45,694 nucleotides of DNA from an uncultured Oscillospiraceae bacterium (GCA_944387125.1 CALXDT010000016.1:1-45694); one strand, 5' to 3'. Positions 25,457 to 34,580 are shown, numbered from the stretch's first letter. The notes: generated by a model from the letters alone, not told the origin. Numbers and translations are program-made.

Positions 25457-26254
25457 TCAGATGAATTCCGGCATTTCGCTGCGGGAAAAGGAGACGCCGT
25501 ATCTCTTTTTGAAGATCTTTCGAAAATAGGACACGTCGCAAAAACCTGTGTTCAGGGCAATTTGCGCGGTGCTGATGCCCTGCGCCTTTTGCCTCAAAGC
25601 CAGCTGAAACCGCAAATTGTCCCGGTACTCTATGGGGGAAACACCGGTATATTGGAGAAAAATCCGCCGGAAATAACTTTCGGAGAGGTGACAAATCTGG
25701 GCATATTCCGATACAGGAATATTTTCACAGCAATGCGCCTCAATGTATTTTAAGGCAGGCTCCAAAACGGCCAGCAGATGGCTGTTGATTTCTGTTTCCT
25801 GGTTCATTTTGTCCAGGATCCGCAGCAGCAGCGATTGGCAGCGCAGTTCGTTGCGGATACCAGATTGGAGTGTTTCATGGAGGGTTTGAAACAAACGCAA
25901 AAACTCGCCGTTGCGGTCATGCCAGTCGCCATATACATCCTGGGGCAGTTGAATCCCGTCGGACAGACCGAAGCACACGCCAATGCCGGAAGTCTCACAC
26001 TGGGTTTCGGTGATGTACTTTGTTCCATGAGGGATCAAAAGAATTCTTCCTGCCTCTAACTGCATGCTTTTTCCGTACGCTTCGTAATTTCGCTTTCCCA
26101 GGGTGATGATATGAATCAGATTCAGCTGTCTTCCGTTTTGCAGATTGTCCACCACGAAGCCGTGCTCCCATGTTTCAATTCGGGAGGAGATGCTGGTCAA
26201 ATGGAAACTTTTTTGGGACAAAACACTCAGCGGCGTCATTGGCATGCACTCCAT
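25457..26254 (-). CDS. AraC-family transcriptional regulator
   Basis: A 265-residue regulator with an N-terminal cupin-like sensing domain (about residues 1-130; GKRNYEAYGKSMQLEAGRIL) and a C-terminal double helix-turn-helix (about 165-260). The latter includes HLSESYFRRIFLQYTGVSP and GFCDVSYFRKIFKKRYGVS, the AraC signature. Starts at 26254, 26245 and 26239 are all ATG in frame. GGAG sits best for 26239 and AAAAAAGGAA sits close to 26254. It is divergent from the amino-sugar operon and very probably controls it, as this arrangement is usual for sugar operons with AraC activators. Confidence 0.9.
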   Translation of the reverse strand: MECMPMTPLSVLSQKSFHLTSISSRIETWEHGFVVDNLQNGRQLNLIHIITLGKRNYEAYGKSMQLEAGRILLIPHGTKYITETQCETSGIGVCFGLSDGIQLPQDVYGDWHDRNGEFLRLFQTLHETLQSGIRNELRCQSLLLRILDKMNQETEINSHLLAVLEPALKYIEAHCCENIPVSEYAQICHLSESYFRRIFLQYTGVSPIEYRDNLRFQLALRQKAQGISTAQIALNTGFCDVSYFRKIFKKRYGVSFSRSEMPEFI

Positions 26255-26336
26255 TTCCTTTTTTGTGATATTCTATCATAGAAATCTGCACCTGTCAAAA
26301 TAATCGAATCATACCTTTTTTGGAGCAAATGCTTTC

Positions 26337-26365
26337 TTGTAAATTTATGACCTTTCTAGTATATT
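26337..26365 (+). promoter_or_regulatory. Predicted promoter of the amino-sugar operon
   Basis: TTGTAA (26337-26342) and TATATT (26360-26365) with a 17-bp spacer. The leader to the GTG at 26532 is about 160 nt; I see no known riboswitch in it. Confidence 0.6.
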
Positions 26366-26531
26366 AAGCCTAAGGGGGCAATTTAGACAAAATGCAGTCG
26401 GTATGTCCCGGAATCATTTTTACGAATTATGCAAAACACTTCTGCATCCCATCGAATAAATTTGCTCCTCGGGTTCAGATGCATCGATACAGGATTTGTA
26501 TTGAATTTTACTTCAAAAGGGGAGATACCAG

Positions 26532-27719
26532 GTGAACAGATTTCAACAATACCACAGGCGTTTTTATGACACACTCATGAACAATTTTGTACCGTTTTGG
26601 GAGACATACTCACCGGATCCGGTCTATGGCGGTTTTTTGTGCGGCTTTGACAGAGATGGAGAACTGTTTTATGAGGACAAATCCGTGTGGCAGCAAGGGA
26701 GAAGCCTCTGGATGTTTTCCAAGTTATACAACGAGTTTGGAAAAAAAGCGGAGTGGCTGCAGGCAGCGGAATGCGGCTATCATTTTATCAATGCCTATTG
26801 TTTTGACGAGAAAGGACATATGTATTTTCGCGTAACCCGGGATGGAAAGCCCCTGGTCAATCGGCGTTACTTCTTTTCTGAGGCGTTTGCCATCATGGGG
26901 TATGTGGAATACTATCTTGCCACGGGAGACGAGCAGGTGCGGAAGCGTGCGTTGGATCTGTTCCGTTTGTACCATTACTATTTCACCACCCCCGGCTGCT
27001 TCCCGCCGAAGGTGAATCCTGCTACCCGAAAGAACAAAGGGCACAATATTGTGATGGTTACCGTGAATGTTTGCCAGTATTTGCGCCGTATTGATGATAA
27101 TCCGCTGTATGATCGTCTGATTCGTGAGTGCATCCATACGATCTTAACGGAATTCGTGAAAGAAGATGAGCATGCGCTCCTGGAAACAGTCGGCCCTAAC
27201 GGCGAACGGGTGCATTCACCGGAAGGCAGACTGATCAATCCCGGGCACACAATGGAAACCTGTTGGTTTCTGATGCAGGAAGCCATTTATCGTAAGGATG
27301 CCGCCCTTATGGAAAAGGCCATTGAGATCAACCGCTGGGCTTTGGAGCGGGGATGGGATTCGGAAATGGGCGGCATCTTCTACTTTCAGGATGTGGAAAA
27401 TAAGCCTGTGCTGAGCCTTGAGTGGGATATGAAGCTGCTCTGGCCCCAATGTGAAGCGCTAATCTCCCTGCTGTACGCCTACCTCTACACCGGCGATGAA
27501 AGCTGCATGGAGTGGTTTGACCGGATTACGGACTACATTTTCCGCTATTTCTCGGATGAAGGCCATCCGGAATGGTTCGGCCATCTGCACAGAGATGGCA
27601 CCCCCATATCCAATATCAAAGGAAGTGACTGGAAAGGCCCCTATCACAATGTCCGCGCCTTTATGCTCATCTGTCAGCTTCTGGATCAGTTAAGCAATGG
27701 TGAGCGGCTGGCTTTTTGA
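26532..27719 (+). CDS. N-acylglucosamine 2-epimerase family protein
   Basis: Probably interconverts N-acetylglucosamine and N-acetylmannosamine in the cytoplasm. The 395 residues form the (alpha/alpha)6 barrel seen in AGE/renin-binding protein. GGFLCGFDRDGELFYEDKSVW (split as GGFLCGFDRDG and DKSVWQQGRSLWMFSKLY, about residues 33-66) is close to the animal AGE wording. FRVTRDGKPL, FFSEAFAIMGYVEY (about 115-128) and LEWDMKLLWPQCEALI (about 297-312) are also family-typical. The start is a GTG with AAAGGGGAG upstream. It heads the operon with a sugar transporter and a NagB-like deaminase. AGE relatives also include cellobiose and mannose epimerases, so the substrate is inferred. Confidence 0.85.
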   Translation: MNRFQQYHRRFYDTLMNNFVPFWETYSPDPVYGGFLCGFDRDGELFYEDKSVWQQGRSLWMFSKLYNEFGKKAEWLQAAECGYHFINAYCFDEKGHMYFRVTRDGKPLVNRRYFFSEAFAIMGYVEYYLATGDEQVRKRALDLFRLYHYYFTTPGCFPPKVNPATRKNKGHNIVMVTVNVCQYLRRIDDNPLYDRLIRECIHTILTEFVKEDEHALLETVGPNGERVHSPEGRLINPGHTMETCWFLMQEAIYRKDAALMEKAIEINRWALERGWDSEMGGIFYFQDVENKPVLSLEWDMKLLWPQCEALISLLYAYLYTGDESCMEWFDRITDYIFRYFSDEGHPEWFGHLHRDGTPISNIKGSDWKGPYHNVRAFMLICQLLDQLSNGERLAF

Positions 27720-27767
27720 ATTACCGCGGATTCTCCCGGTAAAATATTAAAAATGGAGGAAATTGAA

Positions 27768-29144
27768 ATGAAAAAATACGTATCACTGTTACTGGTCGTA
27801 TGTTTGCTGTTGACTATGGCTGCGTGTGGAAATTCTGAAAGCACCCAGGATACGTCGGCAAGCACAGAAGCGCCTGCCGCCAGCCAGTCTGCGGCAGCTG
27901 AAAACGCAGAATCCAATGAGCGACCCTATGAGGGAGAAACGCTCACCCTGCTGTTTATGTCCGGGACTTATGCAGACATGGCTCGGGAAATCGAAGCATC
28001 CTTTGAAGAGCGTACCGGCGCAGATCTTGAGATTGTGGATTTTCCCTATGCGCAGCTGCATGAGAAAATGCTGCTGGACTTCACCAGCGGCTCTGCTGCC
28101 TATGATGTTGTGTCCGTTGCCTGCCAGTGGGATGGAGAGATGGCGCCGTTCCTGGAACCTCTGGATGATATGATCGCCAGCGACGGCTTTGACATTGATG
28201 CCTTCAACCAGAATATTCTGGACAACTGCGGCCGCTGGAACGGCGTGATTTACGGTATTCCCCATGCCAACACACCTTATTGTATTGCATATCGCACCGA
28301 CATTGTGCCCGAGGATGAAATTCCCACCACTTGGGAGGAGTATATTGAAGTGGCTCGCAAGTATATGAATCCCGAGGAAGGACTGTACGGGATTGCGCCT
28401 ACCTGCGCAAAGTCCCAGTACGGCGCCGGATTCTATACCCGCATCTGGGGCAAGGGCGCCGACTGGGCAGACGAGGATTGGAATGTGACGATGAATACCG
28501 ATATTGTCCGCTGGACGCTGGAATCCATCGCGGACGAGATCAGTGTGGCCGATCCTGCCTGCCTGAACTGGTCCACCGCTGAAGCAACGGCAGCTTTCCA
28601 AAACGGCAATGCCGTATTCCTGGAGGCCTGGCCTACCCTGGGGATTTGTCTAACCGGCGACAGTGCGGATTCTGCGGTGGCCGGCAAGTGGGCACTGATG
28701 CCTATGCCCACTGACGGTACCGGCATCAATCTGCTCTCCGGCTGGGACATCGGAATCAATGCGGCTTCCGAAAAGAAAGAGCTGGCTTGGGAATTTATTA
28801 AAGAGTATACCTCCGCTGAGAATCAGCTGATTGCGTTTAATAAGTATTCCATCCTGCCCACACGGATGTCCGTTTGGGAAGAACCCGATGTGAAGAACAG
28901 CAACATGTACCAAACCAAGGAATATCTGGACAGTTCCGTAATCTGGTGGCGGATTGCCGCTTCTGAGGAAGCCCGCGCGGAGATCAATAACGCGCTGCAC
29001 CCGTTTATGTGCGGCGACATCAGTGTGGACGAGGCGCTTGAGCAGATGCAGACTGGTGTGGAAAATGCTTTGGCGAACAATCCTCCTGAAGAGGGCATGA
29101 AGAACACCACCATCACAACAGTAAAAGCCCTGCTGAATCAGTAA
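27768..29144 (+). CDS. Extracellular sugar-binding lipoprotein (CUT1 ABC transporter)
   Basis: A 458-residue family 1 solute-binding protein tethered to the membrane. The signal peptide ends in lipobox LTMAAC with Cys20, followed by a Ser/Ala/Glu-rich linker. The mature part has the usual MalE-type order: ETLTLLFMSGTYADM strand, AYDVVSVACQWDGEMAP hinge region, YGIPHANTPYCIAYRTD and LLSGWDIGINAAS. GGAGG lies 8 nt before the ATG at 27768. It is followed by an attenuator-like hairpin and two permease genes, so it probably feeds an amino sugar or its disaccharide to this operon. Confidence 0.92.
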   Translation: MKKYVSLLLVVCLLLTMAACGNSESTQDTSASTEAPAASQSAAAENAESNERPYEGETLTLLFMSGTYADMAREIEASFEERTGADLEIVDFPYAQLHEKMLLDFTSGSAAYDVVSVACQWDGEMAPFLEPLDDMIASDGFDIDAFNQNILDNCGRWNGVIYGIPHANTPYCIAYRTDIVPEDEIPTTWEEYIEVARKYMNPEEGLYGIAPTCAKSQYGAGFYTRIWGKGADWADEDWNVTMNTDIVRWTLESIADEISVADPACLNWSTAEATAAFQNGNAVFLEAWPTLGICLTGDSADSAVAGKWALMPMPTDGTGINLLSGWDIGINAASEKKELAWEFIKEYTSAENQLIAFNKYSILPTRMSVWEEPDVKNSNMYQTKEYLDSSVIWWRIAASEEARAEINNALHPFMCGDISVDEALEQMQTGVENALANNPPEEGMKNTTITTVKALLNQ

Positions 29145-29152
29145 ATCACCAC

Positions 29153-29186
29153 GGAGCATGGAGGCGTATGCTTCCATGCTCCTTTG
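29153..29186 (+). terminator. Hairpin between binding-protein and permease genes (attenuator or stabiliser)
   Basis: GGAGCATGGA (29153-29162) pairs perfectly with TCCATGCTCC (29173-29182), with only a short T-run after it. This position, just after the binding-protein gene, is common for setting a higher level of binding protein than permease. Confidence 0.6.
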
Positions 29187-29202
29187 CCCAAAGGAGGATC
29201 CG

Positions 29203-30111
29203 ATGAAAAAGAAGAATATGCTTGGCAGACGTCTGACAGGCGAACCTGCATCCACTTGGTTTTTTCTGACACCGGCCAGCCTCGTGCTGCTGATTACAGC
29301 CGTCGCTCCTCTGTGTTATTCCTTTATTATCAGCTTTTTTGAGTATAAATTGAATCGGCCCAATGCGGAGCCTTCCTGGGTGGGACTGGATAACTACGCC
29401 CAGATTTTTCAACAGGACATGTTCTGGACGGTTCTGCAAAATACGGCGTTTTTTGCGGTGCTGTCCGTAAGTCTGGAAATTATCTTTGGTGTTCTTTTTG
29501 CCCTTCTTCTGACCAACAACCGCAAAAGCACCCGTATCATTACAGCCATTCTGCTGATACCCATGATTATGGCGCCCATCGCATCCGGTACGCTGTGGCG
29601 CATGATGTTTGACCGAACCACAGGTGTTATCAACTATCTGATCAGTTTGCTCGGCTTTCAACCGATCAATTTTCTGGGTTCTTCCAAATATGCCATCTAC
29701 GCTGTGACCTTTGTGGATATTTGGCGGCTGACTCCCTGGGTGACAATTATTGTTTCCTCCGCGCTGAAGGGTATTTCCGGATCCTACATCGAGGCTGCGG
29801 TGGTGGATGGTGCTTCTCGTTTTCAGATCGTTAAAAACATCATTCTTCCGTTGCTTCGTCCCACCTTGATGCTGGTGTTGATGATCCGTTTTACCGATGC
29901 ATTCAAGGTGTTTGATACGGTTTATGTAATGACCGGAGGCGGTCCGGGCAATTCCACTGAGATGCTGCCCAACTACATCTACAATCAGGCGTTGAAATAT
30001 ATGAATGTCGGCTATGCCTCGGCTCTGGCCTTTGTCCTGATAGGCTGTATGGCCGTCATATCCGTTTTCTTTATCCACCTGCGGAATAAAGCATATCGGT
30101 CTGTGAGGTAA
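29203..30111 (+). CDS. Sugar ABC transporter permease (MalF/UgpA type)
   Basis: A 302-residue membrane protein with six helices. The cytoplasmic EAA loop that docks the ATPase is EAAVVDGASRFQIVKNIILP (about residues 197-216), in the form typical of CUT1 first permeases. VMTGGGPGNSTEMLPNYIY near residues 244-262 is another family signature. AAGGAGG lies 6 nt before the ATG at 29203. The second permease follows after 5 nt. Confidence 0.93.
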   Translation: MKKKNMLGRRLTGEPASTWFFLTPASLVLLITAVAPLCYSFIISFFEYKLNRPNAEPSWVGLDNYAQIFQQDMFWTVLQNTAFFAVLSVSLEIIFGVLFALLLTNNRKSTRIITAILLIPMIMAPIASGTLWRMMFDRTTGVINYLISLLGFQPINFLGSSKYAIYAVTFVDIWRLTPWVTIIVSSALKGISGSYIEAAVVDGASRFQIVKNIILPLLRPTLMLVLMIRFTDAFKVFDTVYVMTGGGPGNSTEMLPNYIYNQALKYMNVGYASALAFVLIGCMAVISVFFIHLRNKAYRSVR

Positions 30112-30116
30112 TCTTT

Positions 30117-30986
30117 ATGAAAAGACGTAAAACGCATTTTTCGGTGGATGATACCATCAACAACTTTCTGGGCAGACCTGTGCGAAAGATTGCCATCGCG
30201 ATTATGCTGATTTCCGTGCTGTTTCCCCTGTATTGGCTGGCATCCAACTCTGTGAAAATGGAATCTGAATATCTGCGCAATCCACCGGTTATGGTTCCTT
30301 CCCAAGTGACGTTTGACAACTACCGCAGTGTTTTTTCAGAATCCGGTGCAGGTAGAAGCCTGTTTAATACAGTGGTGATTTCGGTATGCACAACCGTTGC
30401 CTGTGTATCCCTGGGCAGCATGGCCGGCTATGCCATTGCCAAAGGGAAAATGAACAAAAAGCTCCGTTCCGGCTTCAGTCTCTGGTACATGATTCAGAAA
30501 ATGTACCCTGCCGTCTGTATTGCAATCCCCATTTACCTGGTGATGCGGGAAGTGAAACTGATTGACACCCAGTTGGGGTTGATCATTGTCAATACCAGCT
30601 TTAACCTGCCCCTGACCACCTGGCTGATGATCGGCTTCTTTCAGGATATGCCGGAGGAAATGGAGCAGGCCGGCGTCATCGACGGCTGTAACATGTTCCA
30701 GCGTTTCTTTTTGCTGGCGCTGCCCATCAATAAGCCCGGTCTAATCGCCGCCGCCATTCTGACATTCAACTCCACTTGGAACGAATTTTTGTTCGCCTGC
30801 ATCCTCAGCATTAACAAGTCCAAAACCCTTCCTGTTGTGCTGGCAGGCTTTATGACAGACAGGGGACTGGAATGGGGGCCAATGGCGGCATTGAGCATGG
30901 TTCTGATTATACCCGTTGTGATACTGGTGTGGGCGCTGCAAAAAGACTTTATATCGGGCATGACCATGGGATCCGTCAAGGAATGA
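30117..30986 (+). CDS. Sugar ABC transporter permease (MalG/UgpE type)
   Basis: A 289-residue six-helix membrane protein, partner of the preceding permease. The EAA loop reads EQAGVIDGCNMFQRFFLLAL (about residues 182-201), and FNSTWNEFLFACILS (about 217-231) is typical of the MalG group. An AGG ribosome site overlaps the end of the upstream gene. No ABC ATPase gene is present in this operon; CUT1 systems often share one MsmK/UgpC-type ATPase encoded elsewhere. Confidence 0.92.
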   Translation: MKRRKTHFSVDDTINNFLGRPVRKIAIAIMLISVLFPLYWLASNSVKMESEYLRNPPVMVPSQVTFDNYRSVFSESGAGRSLFNTVVISVCTTVACVSLGSMAGYAIAKGKMNKKLRSGFSLWYMIQKMYPAVCIAIPIYLVMREVKLIDTQLGLIIVNTSFNLPLTTWLMIGFFQDMPEEMEQAGVIDGCNMFQRFFLLALPINKPGLIAAAILTFNSTWNEFLFACILSINKSKTLPVVLAGFMTDRGLEWGPMAALSMVLIIPVVILVWALQKDFISGMTMGSVKE

Positions 30987-31069
30987 GAGACTTCCTTCAG
31001 ACTTGGATTCACCCGTCTGTGCCGATGGAATAACGAATGCATTCTAAACAGAAACAGGAGGAAGCAGTT

Positions 31070-31858
31070 ATGTCTGCAAAAGAATTCCAGATTCAAATCA
31101 AAAAAGTGGCCGCAGAGAGCGATATGTATTTGGATATGGCTCTGAAAATGCTGGAGGCCATCCAGCGCTGCCAGCGGGAACAGCGGCAATGCGTGATGAT
31201 CGTTCCTGTGGGTCCCACAGGCCAGTATCCCGTTTTGGCGGAACTTGTGAACCATCTGGGGATCTCCCTGAAGCACGTCCACTTTTTCAATATGGACGAA
31301 TATCTGATCGCGCCCGGGATTCCCATCTCTCCCGATGATCCCATGAGCTTCCATAAGCGCATGGAGACGGAATTCTACTCCCGGGTTCTTCCGCAGCTGG
31401 CGATGCCCATGGAAAACCGCCACTTCCCGGAACCCGGCCATGAAGGGGAATATGACGCCATGCTTGCAGAACTGGGAGGCGCGGAGCTTTGCCTGGGAGG
31501 GCTGGGGATCAACGGACATCTTGCGTTCAATGAGCCTCCTGAACCGGATGAACCAATGGACGCGGACACGTTTGCGTCCTTGGGAACCCGGCAGCTCCCT
31601 GTCAGCCGGGAAACTCTGGCTGTCAACGCATTTGGATACCTGCGCGGCGATATCCGCGGGATGCCCAAATACTGCATCACCATTGGCATGAAGCAGATTC
31701 TGCAATCCAGAGAAGTGTATATTTCTCTGAGCCGTGACTGGCAGTATGGCATTTTTAACAGGGTGCTGACGGAACCGGTTCAGGCGCAGATCCCCGCGAC
31801 CCTGCTTCGGCGCCATCCCAACGTGACCTTCTGCGCGCCGGCGTTTATTCTGGACTGA
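31070..31858 (+). CDS. Glucosamine-6-phosphate deaminase/isomerase family protein (NagB-like)
   Basis: A 262-residue cytoplasmic sugar-phosphate isomerase. VGPTGQYPVLAELV (about residues 45-58) is the phosphate loop, FFNMDEYL (about 72-79) carries catalytic Asp/Glu, and GGLGINGHLAFNEPPEP (about 143-159) is the NagB signature with the active-site His. NagB converts glucosamine 6-phosphate to fructose 6-phosphate and ammonia. CAGGAGGAAG lies just before the ATG at 31070; an upstream ATG at 31037 has none. It is last in the operon. No NagA deacetylase or kinase is encoded here, so the exact substrate flow is inferred. Confidence 0.88.
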   Translation: MSAKEFQIQIKKVAAESDMYLDMALKMLEAIQRCQREQRQCVMIVPVGPTGQYPVLAELVNHLGISLKHVHFFNMDEYLIAPGIPISPDDPMSFHKRMETEFYSRVLPQLAMPMENRHFPEPGHEGEYDAMLAELGGAELCLGGLGINGHLAFNEPPEPDEPMDADTFASLGTRQLPVSRETLAVNAFGYLRGDIRGMPKYCITIGMKQILQSREVYISLSRDWQYGIFNRVLTEPVQAQIPATLLRRHPNVTFCAPAFILD

Positions 31859-31916
31859 GGATCCGCCCAGCCCATTCGGCAGGGGAGCGGAAATGCTCCG
31901 AAATCATCAAAGAAAT

Positions 31917-31973
31917 TACCTCCCGGCAATTTCTTCAGGATGCAATCCCAAGAAACTGCCGGGAGGTATTTTT
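31917..31973. terminator. Bidirectional terminator between NagB-like and glycosyltransferase genes
   Basis: TACCTCCCGGCA (31917-31928) pairs with TGCCGGGAGGTA (31957-31968). TTTCTT/AAGAAA extends the stem inward, and TTTTT follows on the plus strand. It lies between converging genes. Confidence 0.85.
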
Positions 31974-32983
31974 CAGTTGAACCGAACCACTTTGTTAGCC
32001 AGTTTATAGACAAGGCCGGAAAAATGCTGACCGGCGGAGCCTGGACGGCAAATCAGCCACAGCGGTGTCTTGGTCTTGAAGTGCTTGCCCCATTTTTCGT
32101 CGAAGGCAATGCAGTTCTCCCACATCCTTTCCAACGCGTCATCGGTCTCCTGGGATTTGTTCAGACGGGTAAACAGTATGGAAATGCCAAACATCATGAA
32201 CAGCTCATGCTTCATGTACCGCTTCAGCCTGGGTTCGGTAATATCATCCAGGTGGCAGGAGGTAAAGCACTTCTCCGTCACCAGAATCTGGTGGTGGTAC
32301 CGCTTGGACATCACACTCTGCTGCACCGACTGATCCGGACGGCCGATCCAGTAGCGGTAGAGATCCGCATTCATGTAATACATCTTCCGAATGTGGGGAA
32401 GGGTCTTGTATACCATCAGGTTATCTTCATAAAACACATGCTTGGGCAGGTCCTCTCCCCACTGACGCATTGCCTCCGTGCGGAAGGTGCAGGAGTGGAT
32501 GGTAAGCATCTGATGGATCATAAAGGGTCTCGTGTCCGGCCAGGTAAAGATTTTCCCTTCCGGGAGGACAGAAGAGTAGTCTATGGAACGGTCGCCCTGG
32601 CCGTCGGCGTGAACGTAGTAGTAATTGGTGACTGCCAGATCGACCCCGCCTGCCTGCTCACACCGCTCCAGAACGTCCAGGAACGCCGGAAAATCACCGC
32701 TTAGGGTATCGTCACTGTCCACCACCTTGAAATAGATGCCGGAAGCGTGCTTCAGGCCTTGGTTGATGCCTTCGCCATGTCCACCGTTTTCCTGATGGAT
32801 GACCCGGCAGATATCGGGATACTTTTCTACATAGGCGTCAGCAATTTTGCCGGTATTGTCCTTGGAGCCGTCATCGATAATGATGATTTCCACCCTTTCG
32901 CCGCCGGACAGCAGGCTGTTCAGGCAGTTTTCCATATAATCCTGGGAATTATAACAAGGCACAGTAACAGTCAACAGCTTCAT
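31973..32983 (-). CDS. Family 2 glycosyltransferase
   Basis: A 336-residue GT-A fold transferase. The nucleotide-sugar binding start is LTVTVPCYNSQDYMENCLNS (residues 4-23), then EIIIIDDGSKDNTG (about 32-45), HQENGGHGEGINQGLKHASG, and the metal-binding FKVVDSDDTLSG. A less conserved C-terminal domain of about 200 residues follows, with no clear membrane segment. Its ATG overlaps the glf stop by 4 nt. AAAGGAAAG lies about 9 nt upstream. Pairing with UDP-galactopyranose mutase suggests, but does not prove, that it transfers galactofuranose or another sugar to a surface glycan. Confidence 0.9.
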   Translation of the reverse strand: MKLLTVTVPCYNSQDYMENCLNSLLSGGERVEIIIIDDGSKDNTGKIADAYVEKYPDICRVIHQENGGHGEGINQGLKHASGIYFKVVDSDDTLSGDFPAFLDVLERCEQAGGVDLAVTNYYYVHADGQGDRSIDYSSVLPEGKIFTWPDTRPFMIHQMLTIHSCTFRTEAMRQWGEDLPKHVFYEDNLMVYKTLPHIRKMYYMNADLYRYWIGRPDQSVQQSVMSKRYHHQILVTEKCFTSCHLDDITEPRLKRYMKHELFMMFGISILFTRLNKSQETDDALERMWENCIAFDEKWGKHFKTKTPLWLICRPGSAGQHFSGLVYKLANKVVRFN

Positions 32984-34101
32984 TTTTCTTTTCTTTCCTT
33001 TCCGGTCAGTTCCTGACTTGCCAGCTTCAGCGCGGACAGCAGCACGGCATCCATGTCATAGTAGCGGTATTCGCCCAAACGGCCTCCGAAGATGGTGCGG
33101 CTTTCTTTTTGCGCCAAAGCCCGGTACTGCTCATACAGAGCATTGTTCTTTTCGTCATTTACAGGATAATAGGGTTCCATGCCGGGATGCCACTCGGAAG
33201 CGTATTCCCGGGAGATTACCGTCTTGGGCTGCGTGCCAAACTCAAAGAATTTATGCTCGATGATGCGGGTATAAGGGGTCTGGGCGTCTGTATAATTCAC
33301 CACGGCATTTCCCTGATAGTTGGGAATGTCCAGCACTTCCGTTTCAAAACGAACCGAGCGATAGCTTAAGCAACCGCAGCAATAATCAAAATAGCTGTCA
33401 ATGGAACCGGTATAGACCACGGTCTCAGCCATAGCATCCCAGGCAGTTTTATCCTTCAAATAGTCCACATTCAGCCGCATTTCAATGCCCGCGAGCATTT
33501 TCTCAACCATGGCTGTGTAACCGCCCACGGGGATCCCCTGATACTTGGCAATGAAATAGTTGTTATCAAAGGTCAGACGCACCGGAAGGCGTTTGATGAT
33601 AAAGGTCGGCAGCTGGGAACAAGGGCGCCCCCACTGCTTTTCCGTATATCCCTTTATCAGCCGCTCATAGATATCGATGCCCACCAGAGAAATCGCCTGC
33701 TCCTCCAAATTCTTCGGCTCCGTGATGCCTGCCGCGGCTCGCTGCTGAGCAATTTTCGCCGCCGCCTCCTGAGGCGTGACAACACCCCACATTTTATTGA
33801 AGGTATACATGTTAAAAGGCAGAGAGTACAGCTCCCCCTGATAATTTGCCACCGGCGAGTTGGTATAACGGTTGAATTCCGCAAACTGATTTACATAGTC
33901 CCAGACCGTCTTATCGTTGGTATGGAAAATATGGGCTCCATACTGGTGCACCTGGATGCCTTCCACTTCCTTGGTAAACACATTTCCTCCAATGTGATCC
34001 CTTTTTTCAATGACCAGAACGGATTTGCCCGCAGCAGCCATTTGCTGGGCAAAGCACGCCCCAAACAAACCGGCGCCTACGATCAAATAATCATATTTCA
34101 T
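32980..34101 (-). CDS. glf: UDP-galactopyranose mutase
   Basis: A flavoenzyme that converts UDP-galactopyranose to UDP-galactofuranose for cell-surface glycans. The 373 residues begin with the FAD loop YDYLIVGAGLFGACFAQQM (residues 3-21) and IEKRDHIGGNVF. HQYGAHIFHTNDKTVWDYVN (about 53-72) and SLPFNMYTFNKMWG are GLF signatures, and the C-terminal region keeps GRLGEYRYYDMD (about 340-351). ATG 34101 fits the family start; TTG 34107, two codons upstream, is closer to the AAAAGGGA site. It forms an operon with the following glycosyltransferase. Confidence 0.95.
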   Translation of the reverse strand: MKYDYLIVGAGLFGACFAQQMAAAGKSVLVIEKRDHIGGNVFTKEVEGIQVHQYGAHIFHTNDKTVWDYVNQFAEFNRYTNSPVANYQGELYSLPFNMYTFNKMWGVVTPQEAAAKIAQQRAAAGITEPKNLEEQAISLVGIDIYERLIKGYTEKQWGRPCSQLPTFIIKRLPVRLTFDNNYFIAKYQGIPVGGYTAMVEKMLAGIEMRLNVDYLKDKTAWDAMAETVVYTGSIDSYFDYCCGCLSYRSVRFETEVLDIPNYQGNAVVNYTDAQTPYTRIIEHKFFEFGTQPKTVISREYASEWHPGMEPYYPVNDEKNNALYEQYRALAQKESRTIFGGRLGEYRYYDMDAVLLSALKLASQELTGKERKEK

Positions 34102-34157
34102 TGGCAATCGCCATCCCTTTTGAAGATAAACTTTGCAGTTTTCTGCATTCCGTGACC

Positions 34158-34186
34158 AATATAACATATTTACAGAAATTTGTCAT
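34158..34186 (-). promoter_or_regulatory. Predicted promoter of glf-glycosyltransferase operon
   Basis: On the minus strand, ATGACA (34181-34186) and TATATT (34158-34163) with a 17-bp spacer. Confidence 0.6.
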
Positions 34187-34261
34187 CTGAAAATCCTTGG
34201 CAATTGAATAAAATTATTCATCATGCAGGAAGCGCAGGGGCAAATTCTATGACGCAAAGAA

Positions 34262-34298
34262 CCAGCTGCCATGGAAAAACTGCTTCCATGGCAGCTGG
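34262..34298. terminator. Inverted repeat ending the small minus-strand membrane gene
   Basis: CCAGCTGCCATGGA (34262-34275) pairs perfectly with TCCATGGCAGCTGG (34285-34298). It lies 6 nt beyond the stop of the 34305-34580 gene and is followed on the minus strand by TTCTTTGC. Confidence 0.7.
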
Positions 34299-34304
34299 CA
34301 AAAG

Positions 34305-34580
34305 TCAATCCTGCGCCTCCGATCCGCCGGAGTCTGCCGGATCGGATTCTTTGGCAGAGGACCCTGTTTCTTTCCATTGCCGGTAGCCCAGAACCGCGGA
34401 GAATACCATCCCGCCGCCAAGGACTAGGATCGATACCAGCAAAATGGGAAGGGTAGGGGCGTCTGCCCCTCCGGCAAGATACGCGCCAACAGTATCCCAA
34501 AGCATGGAGGCCAGAAGCAGAAAAACCAGACCGCAGATTACAAGGCTGCGATTTCTGTTTTGCGGAGCAGCTTTCTTCAC
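34305..34580 (-). CDS. Small two-helix membrane protein, unknown function
   Basis: A 91-residue protein I do not recognise. A basic N-terminus (KKAAPQNRNR) precedes a first helix (about residues 12-30) and a second (about 42-62); an acidic, Ser/Gly-rich tail follows. The start is a GTG with GGAGG 7 nt upstream (34588-34592), which supports real translation. It has its own terminator and is divergent from the 34706 gene. The two genes' -35 boxes form an inverted repeat (34631-34662). Confidence 0.7.
   Translation of the reverse strand: MKKAAPQNRNRSLVICGLVFLLLASMLWDTVGAYLAGGADAPTLPILLVSILVLGGGMVFSAVLGYRQWKETGSSAKESDPADSGGSEAQD

Noticed and set aside
25210-25529. Two overlapping plus-strand short frames after pepD
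   Set aside because: They cross two terminator hairpins and have no good ribosome binding site or conserved wording.
31940-32704. A 254-codon plus-strand open frame over the glycosyltransferase gene
   Set aside because: The minus strand encodes a clear family 2 glycosyltransferase with coupled overlap to glf; the plus frame has no motif.
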